The notes under the pieces were generated by a model. The model searched no databases. It saw nothing but the letters and a program-made list of their open reading frames with translations, and was not told the DNA's origin. 64,000 nt of DNA from Aselliscus stoliczkanus. Lineage: Eukaryota > Chordata > Mammalia > Chiroptera > Hipposideridae. The first letter of the stretch is position 1. Each line of letters opens with the position of its first letter. The stretch covers positions 33,328,501-33,392,500 of the forward strand of contig CM066729.1 of assembly GCA_033961575.1 (NCBI GenBank). The letters run 5' to 3'. Positions 35,091 through 45,754 of the stretch are shown one piece after another. The translations under genes and the position numbers were made by a program.

Positions 35091-35699
35091 TCTATATTAC
35101 TCTATGGCCTTTTTTGGGGTCTAAGTTTTGGAAGACTTTTATGTACATGTCTGAGTCGTCTGAAAACTCCTTAACAGTCCTGAATTTGTCTAAAAATCCT
35201 GTAATGAAAAGGGAGATCGGAACTTTAGCAGATCTACATTTTTCTGGCATATGTAGGATAATTAACATTTTCACTGGCAAATCTAGGAAGATACTTTGTA
35301 ACCTTAAAAAGTACAGGCTTGTGATAAAACATAAGATATATTTATTAACAGATTTTAATCTATCTTTGAACATTTCTGTGACAAAAAGCTAAAAATAGGT
35401 GAACTCATCAAAACTAAAATCTTAAGTTGTTAATAGATGTTGAGAAATTATGTCTAAGCATTTTTAATATATATGACCATTACTGAAAAGTTTTACTTAA
35501 AATCTTACTCGAGTGACCTTTTATTAGTTTTTACTGTATGAGATCTCAAAGTCAATTATACAAGCTATATTTTGACAAACTTTGTAGCAGATATAACATG
35601 ATTTTAAAAGTAAGTTAATTTAGAATGTTATCACTCAGAGTCTTAGGTTATTTCCCTTACAATGAGTCCCACTGTAGGTGGTCCCTACAGGAATTTGAC
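35091..35699 (-). other. Provirus internal block of unclear origin
   Basis: About 600 bp between the protease-like fragment and the RNase H segment. A 93-residue minus-strand frame (35092-35373) and a 103-residue plus-strand frame (35081-35392) overlap; neither shows a retroviral motif I recognise. It could be decayed protease/polymerase sequence, a duplicated piece, or inserted host DNA. It has no LTR ends or SINE features. Confidence 0.4.
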
Positions 35700-36060
35700 T
35701 AGGGAGGTGTTTCATTGCAAGTCTGAGCTTGCCCTACCCCCATAATTAATGTCTGATTCCTGTACTTTTTAATTTTGTGGTCTTTTTTGAGAGATAATTA
35801 TAGAAACATCAAAAACATCAATTAATTATAGAAATAAATATTTTGTCTTGTATTTTAATCTGGCAAATAGGACGAATTCCTGAAATCTTTTTTGTTAAAA
35901 AAATACCGGCTTGACCAATGCTTTTAAATCTTTTAGTTTCTAGTAGCAATATACTAGGCGGTCTCAAGGCCTCTTGGTGTGGTGTTTCTTGCCGTTTTTG
36001 AAAGGGAGGGGGGATTCCACTCCCGTGCCTGGAATAAAGCAAGCTTTGGCAGAGACAGAC
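35700..36060 (-). pseudogene. Displaced pro remnant: dUTPase end / protease start
   Basis: A 74-residue frame (35818-36042) contains GSGIPPPFQKRQETPHQ, then IGQAGIFLTKKISGIRPICQ and IKIQDKIF, the pattern of the link between dUTPase and aspartic protease in betaretroviral pro. The active site expected next is degraded: after a frame change the text reads DVSIII without an intact DTG. In betaretroviruses pro lies between gag and the reverse transcriptase. Here it lies downstream of the reverse transcriptase, within RNase H. Confidence 0.6.
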
Positions 36061-36069
36061 CTTATGGAG

Positions 36070-36077
36070 CTAGCTAG

Positions 36078-36124
<47 letters not shown>

Positions 36125-36125
36125 T
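36070..36125. repeat. (TTTA)n microsatellite within the provirus
   Basis: About 12 TTTA units. It marks the border between the start of RNase H and the displaced pro fragment, and may mark where a rearrangement or lost insertion occurred. Confidence 0.9.
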
Positions 36126-36224
36126 GAAAGTGGATATAAAAATTTGGGAGTAACTGTGGTGACTTTTAGGGATCCATCCTCTCTACATTCTCCTTTGTCT
36201 CTAGATTTTAAAACATCCTCTTTT

Positions 36225-37540
36225 TCTTTTATCTTCCATATCCGTCTGTGGAATTGGAGTTTTTTTAATTTTCTTTAGGTAATATCCAACTGTTTTTTTT
36301 TAAAAACTGAAACAACTTTTTTTTTTTTTTTTTAGGATAATGATTATCAACTATTTCATAAAAATTACTAATAGCAATTTGTCATGAATCAGAATGACTA
36401 TTTAAATGTATTATTTGTCATTTTTTGAACGGAACTATAATTTTATTAAGCTCTTGACCATTAAGATGTAAAACTCTGGTTGAGCTCGTGACACAAGTTC
36501 TGAGATTAACTCTACATAACTCGGAGTGACTTCACCAAGTTGTTAGGCAAAGCCACTCTACTGAATCATTTTGTTGAACAATCACCTCCGTGGGCGAATG
36601 TGGAGTTGGAAAACTTAAAATTTGTAAGGGCTGTGTTGGATCTATGTGTTGAATTTGAGCTTTCTGTATTTTTTGTTCTACTAATTCCAACACTTGATTA
36701 GCCTGAGGGGTTAAACTGCAAGGACTATCCAATTGAGGAGGTCCTCATAAAAGACTAAATTACTGAGAGTCTATGTAGGAAGGCCCAAAGTAGGGCGTAG
36801 CCAATTAATATCTCCTAACAATTTTTGTAAGTCATTTAAGGTAGAAATCTGATCTTTTCTTATCTGAACTTTCTGAGGCCTAATAGTCTATTTACAATTG
36901 CACCTAAATATTGAACTGGTGTAGTAGTTGGAATTTTATCTGGAGCTATACTGAGTCCTGCAGAGTCAAGTTGCTCTTTTAACAATTTAAAGCACTCTGT
37001 TAATTCTTTCGTAGATGAAGCAGTGCAAAGGATGTCATCCATATAATGAATTATGTAACTAGTTGAAAAACTGTCTCTGACTGGCTGAATAGCTCTGGCT
37101 ACAAAAAGTTGACCAACGGTTGGACTATTTAGCATTCCCTGAGGAAGGACCTTCCACTGATATCTTTTCATTGGTTCTTTATTATTAGTAGATGGAATAG
37201 AAAATGCAAATCTAGAGCAATCCTGAGGATGTAAAGGAATGTTATAAAAACAATCCTGTAAATCAATTACTATTAAAGACCAATTTTTTGGAATCATCGA
37301 CAATTGTGGAAGCCCAGGCTGAAGTGTTCCTATAGTTTCAATTATAACATTAACAGCTTGCAAATCAGTTAGCATTCGCCATTTCTCTGATTTTTTTCCT
37401 TAATTACAAATACAGGGGAATTTCAAGGATTAGTAGAAGGTTCTATATGATTTTGTTCTAATTGAACCTGAACTAGATTTATTAAAGCCTCTAATTTTTC
37501 TTGGGAAGGGGGCCACTGTTCAATGATGTTTCATTAGAAA
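36225..37540 (-). pseudogene. pol remnant: reverse transcriptase, connection and start of RNase H
   Basis: The best-preserved frame (36860-37375, 171 residues) carries polymerase motifs in order: [29 protein letters not shown] (first catalytic Asp), [10 protein letters not shown], and [11 protein letters not shown] with the YMDD catalytic motif, then APDKI...YLGAIV. Upstream text to about 37540 contains the fingers region with stops. Frame 36532-36732 (66 residues) carries the thumb/connection region (EQKIQKAQIQHIDP, VQQNDSVEW). Further pieces in other frames reach the start of RNase H near 36230-36340 (NSWILPKEN, then STDG). It was an RNA/DNA-dependent DNA polymerase; at least four frame breaks and several stops abolish it. 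Confidence 0.9.
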
Positions 37541-37615
37541 TTAACAGAATATTTTGTGGGGAGCAAAGATTTACAGCTGTACTGTCTTTTGTAGGAAGAG
37601 TTAATTGCTGTACTG
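37541..37615 (-). pseudogene. pro remnant: start of a dUTPase-like domain
   Basis: Between the gag end and the polymerase the viral strand encodes LPTKDSTAVNLCSPQNILLI, matching the position and pattern of the first conserved dUTPase motif in betaretroviral pro (S..A..LCS). It stops after about 25 residues and polymerase sequence follows immediately, so about 1 kb of dUTPase and protease appears to be missing here. Confidence 0.5.
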
Positions 37616-39250
37616 AAAGCTTGGGGGTGGGGATACAGCCTGATAATTATGTTGAACTGTTTGATCCATAGAGGCCCTGCTTATTGTCTGGGCCTGGAGC
37701 TGGCCCTGCCATCCATTTCCCTGCAACGGTGTGTCATTTTTATGAAATTTTGATTTACATTCTTTAACCCAATATCTACCTCTTTTATACCTATGGCAGA
37801 TTTCAGGTTTTCTTTCAGAAGTTACAGTGGGAATAGGTTGGGGTTTAGAATTAGAGTTAATAGGTGGCCGTCTACAATCTTTTTTTTTTAACATGTCCGG
37901 GCTTTCCACAATTAAAGCAAGTACCAGAAAATCCTTTTTGTCCAATATTTACTCCTGTAATTGCATTTGCTAACATAGTGGATTGGTATTGTTCCGAACC
38001 AACCTTTTGGTATAATTTTATGTAGCCATTAACATCTGTTTTTCCTTTTTGATTTCCAATTGCTTTTTGACAATCTGTTAGCATTATCATAGGCTAAAAT
38101 TAACTGAATAACTTCAGCAGCTTGTTCATTTGACACTTGTCGTTTGATTGTGTCCTGAAAACGAGCTACAAACTCAGCATATGATTCCCTAGGACACTGT
38201 AAGATTTTACTAAAGGAACCTGTTGCTTTTCCTTCAGGTTCGTTGTTCCCATGCATTTAAGCAGATCCTCCTTAACTGATCTATAGCCTGATTAGTCATT
38301 CCAATCAGTTGTTCAGTTCCTTCCCAAACTCCCCTGCCTAACAATTGATCCTGATTAATAATAATATTTGCATGGTGATTATGAGGGCCTTGAGCTTCAG
38401 CTCCTTCAATCCACCGAGATTTAAAATGTAAAAATTGAGCTGGAAAAAGGCAAGTCTGAGCCATACTTTGCCAATGAAGCAGAACCGAGCGGTGACCCTC
38501 AGCCAGATTTTTAACCACACCTCTAGTGTAAGGGGAATTGGGCCCATACTGAATAACAGCTGCTTTAAGTTCCTTAAGAATTGTAAAAGGTATAGACTCG
38601 TATTGATGTGCAAACACTGCCTGCAGATTTTGAGGATCAACCCCTGGGGCGATTTGTTGATGAATAACCACGGGAAAAGTGGCATTTAGTGCCACTTTTC
38701 ACCATACAAAGAGCTGGCTGGGCGTTGTCAGTAACCGAGCTTTGCTCATTAAGAAAAGGGTTAGTTGATTTACACTGCGTTTTATGTATGGGAAACGGGG
38801 GCGGAGGTGAATGGTGTTTTAACTTTCCCAAAGATGGATATAACGAGCCTGAAGCCTGACTTACAGGTTCAGGATGTTCAATCTCAGTGGATTCCTTAGA
38901 GCGTTGTTTCTCATCCTGTTTTTCTAGTAAATTTAATTCTTTCTCTTCACTGTTATCTTCTGAATCTGTTTGTAAGGGTTCTAAGATTGAATTAACAAGT
39001 CTCCAAGTATCCCAGATTGTAACCGGAATAGAGACTCCATTCTTATGTAAAACCTGGAGATCAGAACCTATTCTCTTTCAAGTCTTTAAATTCAAGGTTC
39101 CTATATTAAGGAACCAAGCACAATGTGTCTCAATGACTATTAAAAGTTCCAGTAACTTTTTCTCCAGGACTCGTGCCCCTCCTGCCTTCAACAATTGAAG
39201 CAGGCTAATATATACAGCTGATATTTACTCTGATTGTGGTTTTTTCCCAT
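37601..39250 (-). pseudogene. gag remnant: matrix, capsid, nucleocapsid
   Basis: The likely start is the ATG at 39250 (MGKNHNQS; glycine 2 allows N-myristoylation). Matrix text follows in shifting frames (ARVLEKKLLELLIVIETHC, SIPVTIWDTWRLV). Frame 38637-38831 covers a proline-rich linker (HHSPPPPFPIH). Capsid starts in frame 38234-38695 (153 residues: FPVVIHQQIAPGVDPQN, FTILKELKAAVIQYGPNSPY, a tryptophan-rich middle). The major homology region is in frame 38029-38256 (CPRESYAEFVARFQDTI). Nucleocapsid has a first zinc knuckle CFNCGKPGH (about 37890-37930), shifted out of frame before its last cysteine, and a second in frame 37601-37945 with the second cysteine replaced (CHRYKRGRYWVKEC). At least five frame changes. 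Gag would assemble particles and package RNA; this copy cannot. Confidence 0.9.
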
Positions 39251-39697
39251 GTTAGTATTTTATAAAAGGGATAGCAAGATATGCATTCACGCTTCGTCAC
39301 TCTGATGCTCGTCTGGCCGCGCCCCTCGCGGGAACGTTAAGGTCAGCCTTGACAGAAGGTCCACCTGTATAAATCCCAGGCCTGGTGAAACACCTTGCTG
39401 TTGGTGTCCAGTTCCCACATGTCTTTACAGCCTTTGACCAACGGAACCGCAGATTAGAGCCCACTCAAGTTCCGTAGCCGAAGCCGTGGAACTATCAAGC
39501 ATTCACACACACAATCACGCACTGTCACACGAAAAATGTTAGTATTACCCTGGTAATAATGTTACTTCTCGAGGCCTTTCCTACTCCCCCAGAGTAGCTG
39601 TGGCCACAGAGCCTCGAGGATCCCTATCGCCGGCAGTACTCACCCTTTGTAGCTGATGGCTGGTGTATCCTCTCGAGCCCCAAGTCTGGGCGCCACC
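39251..39697 (-). other. Provirus 5' leader
   Basis: About 450 bp between the 5' LTR and the gag start, more GC-rich than the host flanks (for example CTCGAGGATCCCTATCGCCGG on the plus strand near 39614). The packaging signal and major splice donor would lie here; I could not assign them by eye. Confidence 0.6.
39677..39695 (-). other. Primer-binding site, tRNA-Lys type
   Basis: Two bases inside the 5' LTR the viral strand reads TGGCGCCCAGACTTGGGGC. The first nine bases and the last five fit the 3' end of tRNA-Lys of the Lys1,2 (CUU) type, with one extra base and one substitution in the middle. Use of tRNA-Lys is typical of betaretroviruses. Confidence 0.85.
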
Positions 39698-40367
39698 TGT
39701 GGCGTCTCTGCGCGGCTGGGTCTAGCTTCCTGGAGAGGACCAGCGGGGACTCAGAAAAAGAAATAAAGAGCAAGAGACAGGGATAGTTTAAAAAGCAATG
39801 TGAGCCAGGGGACTCTGTCTGATGGACAAGCCACGAGTCTGGTCAGCTTGCAACTTTTATTGAGCAAAATCAGGGAAGGGGCTTTGTTCTTTCCGAGGTC
39901 TGTAAATCACATGCGTCACCCAAGAATTTAGCCAAATCTGTCCATGCCTCACAGACTCCCTCAGCTGAAAGACCCTTAGTTCAATACGACCTTGCCTCCT
40001 ATAGGGACAGATAATGGTTCACTATGAGACTTAGAGGCAAGAATGCAAGGAGGACTGCTGTTATCTTCTTAGGAAGATTTCTCTCTTCTTTGGCAGGCTG
40101 CTAGCTCTGCAGAAAAGGGTTCACAGGCCCTTAGGCCCCATGTGCTTCACCTCCTTGATTCCTCCCAAAGTACCCAAGGACAGCGCCTGTCTTAGGCTGC
40201 CCTAATGCGCATATTTTAGGGTCTTTGACCATCATTGGCTGACCTGCCCTCTCTCTTAGGGTCCCATGGGGTTTTGCCATAAACATAGTGAATATCCTGT
40301 CCCCATGAGGTCCTGCCCTTATGGGTGAATGCAGGGAGGTGAACAGTGAGGCTGCTGTGAGGCCACA
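39698..40367 (-). repeat. 5' LTR of the provirus
   Basis: On the plus strand it starts TGTGGCGTCTCTGCGCGGC and ends GCTGCTGTGAGGCCACA. The viral-strand polyadenylation signal AATAAA is the reverse complement of TTTATT at about 39856-39861. It aligns along its whole length with the 3' LTR (32060-32743). Confidence 0.95.
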
Positions 40368-40574
40368 AACATTGATTTCAATAATAATTCATTAGAGAAT
40401 TAAACTACCAAAGGCTTTTAGAAAAAATTTATAAAGTTGGATATTATTAGATATATTGAATTTATTTGTACCAGACAATTAGTGAAAAAGATGAAAGAAG
40501 ATAAGGGAAAGAGTACAAGGAAAGTATTTAAAAACTGAATCTGCATGGATACATATCTATATCAATGTCTATGT

Positions 40575-40643
40575 CTCTATCTATCTATCTATCATCTATC
40601 TATCTATCTATCTATCTATCATCTATCTGTCTATGTATCTATC
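40575..40643. repeat. (ATCT)n microsatellite
   Basis: Imperfect ATCT/TATC tract ending exactly at the left tip of the MITE at 40644. Confidence 0.9.
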
Positions 40644-40840
40644 CAGAGGGTACCAAAAAAATATACAATTTTAAGGAAAAAATTGTATTAAAATTACGCT
40701 GATGGTAACTTTGAGCAACTCTTGTAATTGCAGAAGTCAAACGTGACTTGTATTTATCTTTTGTTATTGGTATATATTACTACAATTTTAATATATTTTT
40801 CCTTTCTTAAAATGTGTATACATTTTTTAGGCACTCTCTG
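40644..40840 (+). mobile_element. Mariner-type MITE, copy 1
   Basis: About 197 bp with terminal inverted repeats: left CAGAGGGTACCAAAAAAATA and right (reverse complement) CAGAGAGTGCCTAAAAAATG, then TGTATACACATTTTAAGAAA. The internal core TTGTAATTGCAGAAGTCAAA is shared with the copy at 48824. It has no coding capacity. Terminal sequence and size suggest a non-autonomous Tc1/mariner element; the autonomous partner is not in the window. Confidence 0.75.
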
Positions 40841-42939
40841 TATATTCGTATAGGTACATTAATATGTATTATGCATATGGAAGACAAAGCTCTCTCAAGA
40901 GCTAATGGACTTAAAAAATGCACCTCGTGTCTATATCAAAAACATCTTAAGCATGCTGTGGCACATAGATTGATCTGGCTAATCACCACCTCAGTAAGTC
41001 CAGGTTGACTGTCAACACTGATGAAACAGATACTTACTCCCAGATTAAATGTATCCTGAGCTTGCCAGACACTCACTTTTGGTCAATAAAAAAACGGAAA
41101 ATAAGCATAGAAGTCTGAGAAGCTCTCAGGATTTGACAAGAAAGGTACTTTGAAACAGAACTTCAAAGAGGCCTTCACTGGAACTGTGATGACATTGCCA
41201 ATGCATCGCATGACTCTGTCTCTAAATCACCATCAGGTCCAATTGTCCATTGTGCATACTTACCGAGTAATGGCAAATAAGTATAAGCAGAGGTAAGAAT
41301 GTAAGTCTTTTCACATGATCAAATGGTTTTATAGCTGACAAGTGTAAAAAAGCAAGCAAACAAAGCTTTTGTTATTGTTCTTTAAGATTTTAAACTGCTG
41401 ACCAATTTCAAAATTCTATGTCTTTCATTCTGAATAATTTGTGCAAACTCTCTAAAATATGATTTTATTTAAAACTATTTTTATGACATTTATTGTATGT
41501 TTGTGTTGCTAATTAGAAAAGTAACACATGTATATTTGGAAATCATCTAAAAACGCAAAAAGAAAGAAAACTTCTTCTTAATGCCAATATCCAGATTTAA
41601 CAACTGGTAATAAGTTTAGGATTTTATCCCTATGTGGGGGTTGGAACCAGGTGGAGACATGCACCAGGAAATTGCTGCCTGAACTGGGATATAATGAAAT
41701 ATAAAACCTCTTCCTTATGTATTGTGACCATGAATGAACACACACTAGGGATGGAGGGAGAAACACTGACTAGTAAGGTTAGATGAGAAAGAACAGAGAT
41801 GTTGGAATCCCCTGTCTAGCATATTGACTGAATTTTTGTCTTCATATTAAAATTATGAGAGATTAAAACTTAGGAACAGTTTTTCATGAAAACATGTGAT
41901 GAGATGCTCGGTGAGCGAAGAGGATCTGAAGATGGAGAAATGTTTCAATGTACACTCATTGATTCTAAGAAAATTGTGGCACAGTTTGAGAGAAAGGTAT
42001 TACTCCCTTTGTAGGTGAAAAACCTTAAGCTGTGGAAACAAGGGAGTTTGGGAAGATTCTAGAGTGACCCCCTTGGCACAGTACTGGTATTCTAATTATT
42101 GTCATGGCTATGTTCCAATTTTCACGCATTGTTTTCAAATGGCAGAAAGTAGGATACCGTTTGTAATTTCTTTTGCACTCATAGAAACAACCAGGGAACA
42201 TCTGTGGAGATCTAAATCCCAGTTTGATCAAAGATCATGAGACTGATGATATTAAATGCATTTAAATATATGAATAGTGTAAATGTATCTCATAACCCTA
42301 GAAGGCTTAAGGTAGACCACATGAGTGATATAGATAGGTAAAAAATAATGATAAATAGATGATAGATAAATTTTTATAATTTTTATTTAACTATTATCTT
42401 ATTTTTCCCAACATATATCTGTTGCTCTTTCTTTAAATATATGACTTATCTTTTTTTAAACACACATTGGTTTTTTTTTTTGTTTTTGTTTTTGTTTTTG
42501 GTAGTCTCCTCTATTTGTCACTAATTTCTTAACAGGAGACTCTATACTGCTTCATACCATTATTTGTAGGTTATTATTTTCTATAAATCAGAGAGGTCAC
42601 ATTACTTAAAAGATGCAAAAATTAAATGCACATAATATTTTCATTCTTATTATATTATTTTTAAATGGTGATTTGAGAATTAACAATGAATGGAAATGAA
42701 ACCATTGCAATTAATATTTCAGTTTTAACTGTTATCTAATAACGACTAATTATTTGTGTGTGCAGTTATGATTTAGTAGATTATTATCATATATATGATA
42801 GTATTGATTACTATCAATAGTAATATATGATAATACTATTGTGTTATATAAGTTACCTTCTATTGCTCATATATAGATTCATTTTCTCTACAATGTATCT
42901 TCCTTTTTTTCAGAAAACAAGTGAAATATATATCTTTGT
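40841..42939. other. Unassigned non-coding stretch
   Basis: No repeat or gene recognised in about 2.1 kb. A T-rich run with TTTTTG units lies near 42470-42500 and a small AT-rich palindromic tract (ATCATATATGATA) near 42787-42800. Confidence 0.55.
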
Positions 42940-42944
42940 GCTAG

Positions 42945-43437
42945 TCAAAATAATGGAACCCCAAAGATGTCTACACACTAATTCCCCAAAACTGTGAATA
43001 CATTAGATGACAAAGCAAAGATAAATTAAGTTTAGAGATGGAAAGATGGAAGTAAGTTCCTAAACAACTGATCCAGAGATGGGAAGGTATTCCAGGATTC
43101 ACCTAATGTAATCCCAAGGGTCCTTATACATGGAAGGGGGAGGCACAAAAGAAAGAAATATAGTAAGAGCAGCACTTTGTTTTGAAAATTCAGGAATGGG
43201 ACCATGAGACATGGAAGGTAGGTAGCCTCTAGAAACTGAAAAAAACAAGAAAACAAAATTTCCCCTAAAGGCTCTAGAAGAAATGCAGCCATGTTGATAC
43301 CTTGCTTTGATCACAGTAGTACCTATTTTAGAATTTTGACCTCCAGCACCGTAAGATAATAAATTTGTGTTATTTTTTAAGTCAGTAAGTTTTTGGTAAA
43401 TTGTTACAGCAGCCTTAGAAAACTAATACAATCTAAA
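42945..43437 (+). mobile_element. MLT1-type LTR, old
   Basis: Ordered landmarks: AAATAATGGAACCCCAAAGA, TGTGAATACATTAGATGACA, TAATGTAATCCCAAGGGTCC, GCAGCCATGTTGATACCTTG, TTGACCTCCAGCACCGTAAG, ATAATAAATTTGTGTTATTT and GTTACAGCAGCCTTAGAAAA. Confidence 0.75.
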
Positions 43438-43849
43438 ATTATTGATTTTAAGGAAAATTAGTCAATACAGTAAAAATATGGTCTGTAAATTAAATAAAAC
43501 AATGTATTCCAGTTTTCAAAACTGGAAAAATGAATACTCTTACTTTATATAGAGATACCTACCCTTTTAATAGATGACTACCACTCAGAAGAAATCATTC
43601 TAGGGCACATATCTTTTATGTAACTTAAAATAACATAGTTTTTCAAAGATTTCTTAAGAAAAGATGAACACCTAAAAATATACACAAAATACTGGATGGA
43701 GTAAATGGACAGAAGTTATGATTTTCTTACATAAAATGTTGAATATTAAGTTAAAGATAAAAATCCTTGGCAAAACAATTCAAGAATTTAGTGTAATATC
43801 ATTTTTAAAGGTGAGAAAAGTCTTGGGAAAAAAGTTTTCAAGAATCTTG

Positions 43850-44140
43850 GCAAGTGGACCAATACACCCCTAGATTTTAAATTATATTATAAAAATATAG
43901 TAATTAGAGGATCTGGGGGATTGAAGACAGATAAATTAGTGGAAGATATACAGCCAAAAACTGAACTCAAATACAGTACATTTAAAAACAAAACACTTTT
44001 TATCAATGGATAAAGGACTGAATATGCAGTAATTGATCTTTTAACTACTGGCTAATGATTTGGACAAAAAGCTTAAAGTTCCATTCTTATCTCATACCAA
44101 ATATTAAAATAAATTTAGGTTCATTCAATCGTTGATTATA
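43850..44140 (+). mobile_element. Old L1 ORF2 fragment (tentative)
   Basis: TATAGTAATTAGAGGATCTG, AGAACTGAACTC-like text and CAATGGATAAAGGACTGAAT resemble diverged L1 ORF2 late sequence. Identification is weak. Confidence 0.3.
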
Positions 44141-44269
44141 AGGAAAAAGTCAATAAAAACTAGCAATAAATAAATGAGAAAAAAACTGTGTCATTTGTTC
44201 ATATGGACAACCTTTAGGAACAAAAAATAAAGTGTAGGATTCACACAACAAAATACTATGCTGATTTGA

Positions 44270-44440
44270 GCAAAATCAGTTTCTGTGTTTGAATTTTGTC
44301 TAAGGGTTGTCTGAGTTTCTTAATTTTACTGTGCCTCAATTTTCTTATTTATAAAATTGGGATAATAATAATTGATTTTTCTGAAAGTTATTGCCAAGGT
44401 GTGAGGTTTAATTACATGAATACTTTAAAAAGAAAATGGA
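44270..44440 (+). mobile_element. MIR-like SINE fragment
   Basis: GTTTGAATTTTGTC, then GAGTTTCTTAATTTTACTGT, GCCTCAATTTTCTTATTTAT and AAAATTGGGATAATAATAAT follow MIR order, diverged. Confidence 0.55.
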
Positions 44441-44587
44441 AACATTTAGTATTGAGAGAAAGTATGATTTCTCCCCTAAATCAACAGGTCTTTTTACAAA
44501 AATTATGTATTAATCAATACTTTGATTTGGATTTGTTTCATTTTCTATTTCAAAATAACCTATAAATATGATACCAACTTTTGCAAC

Positions 44588-45748
44588 TGGTGGGGGCCAG
44601 CCCCCGCGATGACCAGGGATTCCCTCGGGTGGGATGGAGTCGATGACGGAAAAAGAAGAGAAAAGAAAGAAGAGAGGAAAGAAGAAAGAAGAAAGAGATT
44701 GGAGACACCCGAAAGAGTTTCCGCAGGAGTGTCACACTTTATTGTTATAGCATATCTCTTTTATAGGGATTTTTGACCATTACCTCAATTACAAAACATT
44801 TTTGGTGTTTTCTATTTCCCAGGATTTACACAGTCTTTACTCCCCTGTAAGTGCTCTCTCCTGGGTGCACTGTGACTTACTCTTCCATTAAAGGATTATC
44901 TTGTCTTTCACTGTGATAACCTCTATGAGACCCAGACCCATTCTCTGCCTATCATCCAAAGAATGTTTATCATTAACTATCTTATGTTAAGGATAGATTT
45001 ATCTCTATATATCTCCTAAAGAGTGGTTACCATGACTACAGCCATTATCCCAAATTCCAGCAGCTAGACTCACAGGGAGTATACTTGAGTTATTACTAAG
45101 AGACTAGCAGTGGCTATGTTTAGGGTAAAAGCATCTAAAGTCTATTCCTATGTAAATACAATACCTAGCAACCAAAGGGGAATTTTACACCTCTCTTGTC
45201 CTATGGAGGTAGCATCTGTTTCTCAGTCAAAGCTTCAGTATCCGTTGCTGCAACAAGGCACAAGGCAAAAGAATTCACACAAGGCTGTTGATTAACATAC
45301 CCCATGGTCAGTAAGTCTCCTCTTATTGAAACCCTCATGGCCTGGAGACTTTCGGTCTCTGAGGAGACTTTTCACTGATTATCTTAGACACGTGAGCTCT
45401 GGGGTTGATGCTATCATCAGCTTCTCATAGGCAGGCTGCCAGTTTCTCACAGCCAGGCTTTTTGGCCTAAGTTGCCAGAGGTCTGTGTCAGTTTCGAATG
45501 GGCTTGAGTCCCCAATATTTTTTGGAAATCTTGCCCTGTCATTGACTTACACAGCCAGCTATTTCGGGGTACCACAGGAAATTGTCACAAATGCAGTGAG
45601 TGTATTCTCTCCTATAGGAGGAAAGGCACATGGGTTCATAGAGGTAGGAGATATTACATGACCAACCATAAGGCAGCACCCCAAACATCCAGTGCTGAGT
45701 GTGGCACTGTGACCTTGTCAGACACTGGGAGGCTGTCAGCTCTCAACA
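44588..45748 (-). mobile_element. Solo LTR 'C' (class II ERV-like), minus strand
   Basis: On its own strand it begins TGTTGAGAGCTGACAGCC and ends GGGGGCTGGCCCCCACCA. A perfect 6-bp duplication TGCAAC lies at 44582-44587 and 45749-45754. The plus strand shows reversed promoter signals: TATAGGGATTTTT (TATA box CTATAAAAG on the LTR strand, about 44758-44767) and, just downstream on that strand, ACAATAAAGTGTGACAC (about 44732-44750). A GA/CT-rich tract (44650-44700) lies in the U5 part. It is the same family as the LTRs at 5706 and 13902. No viral genes are attached. Confidence 0.9.
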
Positions 45749-45754
45749 TGCAAC

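Larger units (their letters stand above)
32060..40367 (-). mobile_element. Betaretrovirus-like endogenous provirus (class II ERV), minus strand, defective
   Basis: Two related LTRs (39698-40367 at the viral 5' end, 32060-32743 at the 3' end) enclose about 6.95 kb. Flanking AACAGT (32054-32059) and AACATT (40368-40373) are a 6-bp target duplication with one change. A primer-binding site follows the 5' LTR and a purine tract precedes the 3' LTR. Read on the minus strand, remnants are ordered: gag (matrix, capsid, two zinc knuckles), a short dUTPase-like start, reverse transcriptase, start of RNase H, a displaced dUTPase/protease piece, rest of RNase H, the integrase C-terminus and env. Every gene is broken by stops, frameshifts or deletions, so the copy cannot make virus. 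Comparing the LTRs by eye gives roughly 50-60 differences plus a gap of about 14 bp over about 670 bp (about 8%), which implies an old insertion. Confidence 0.93.
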
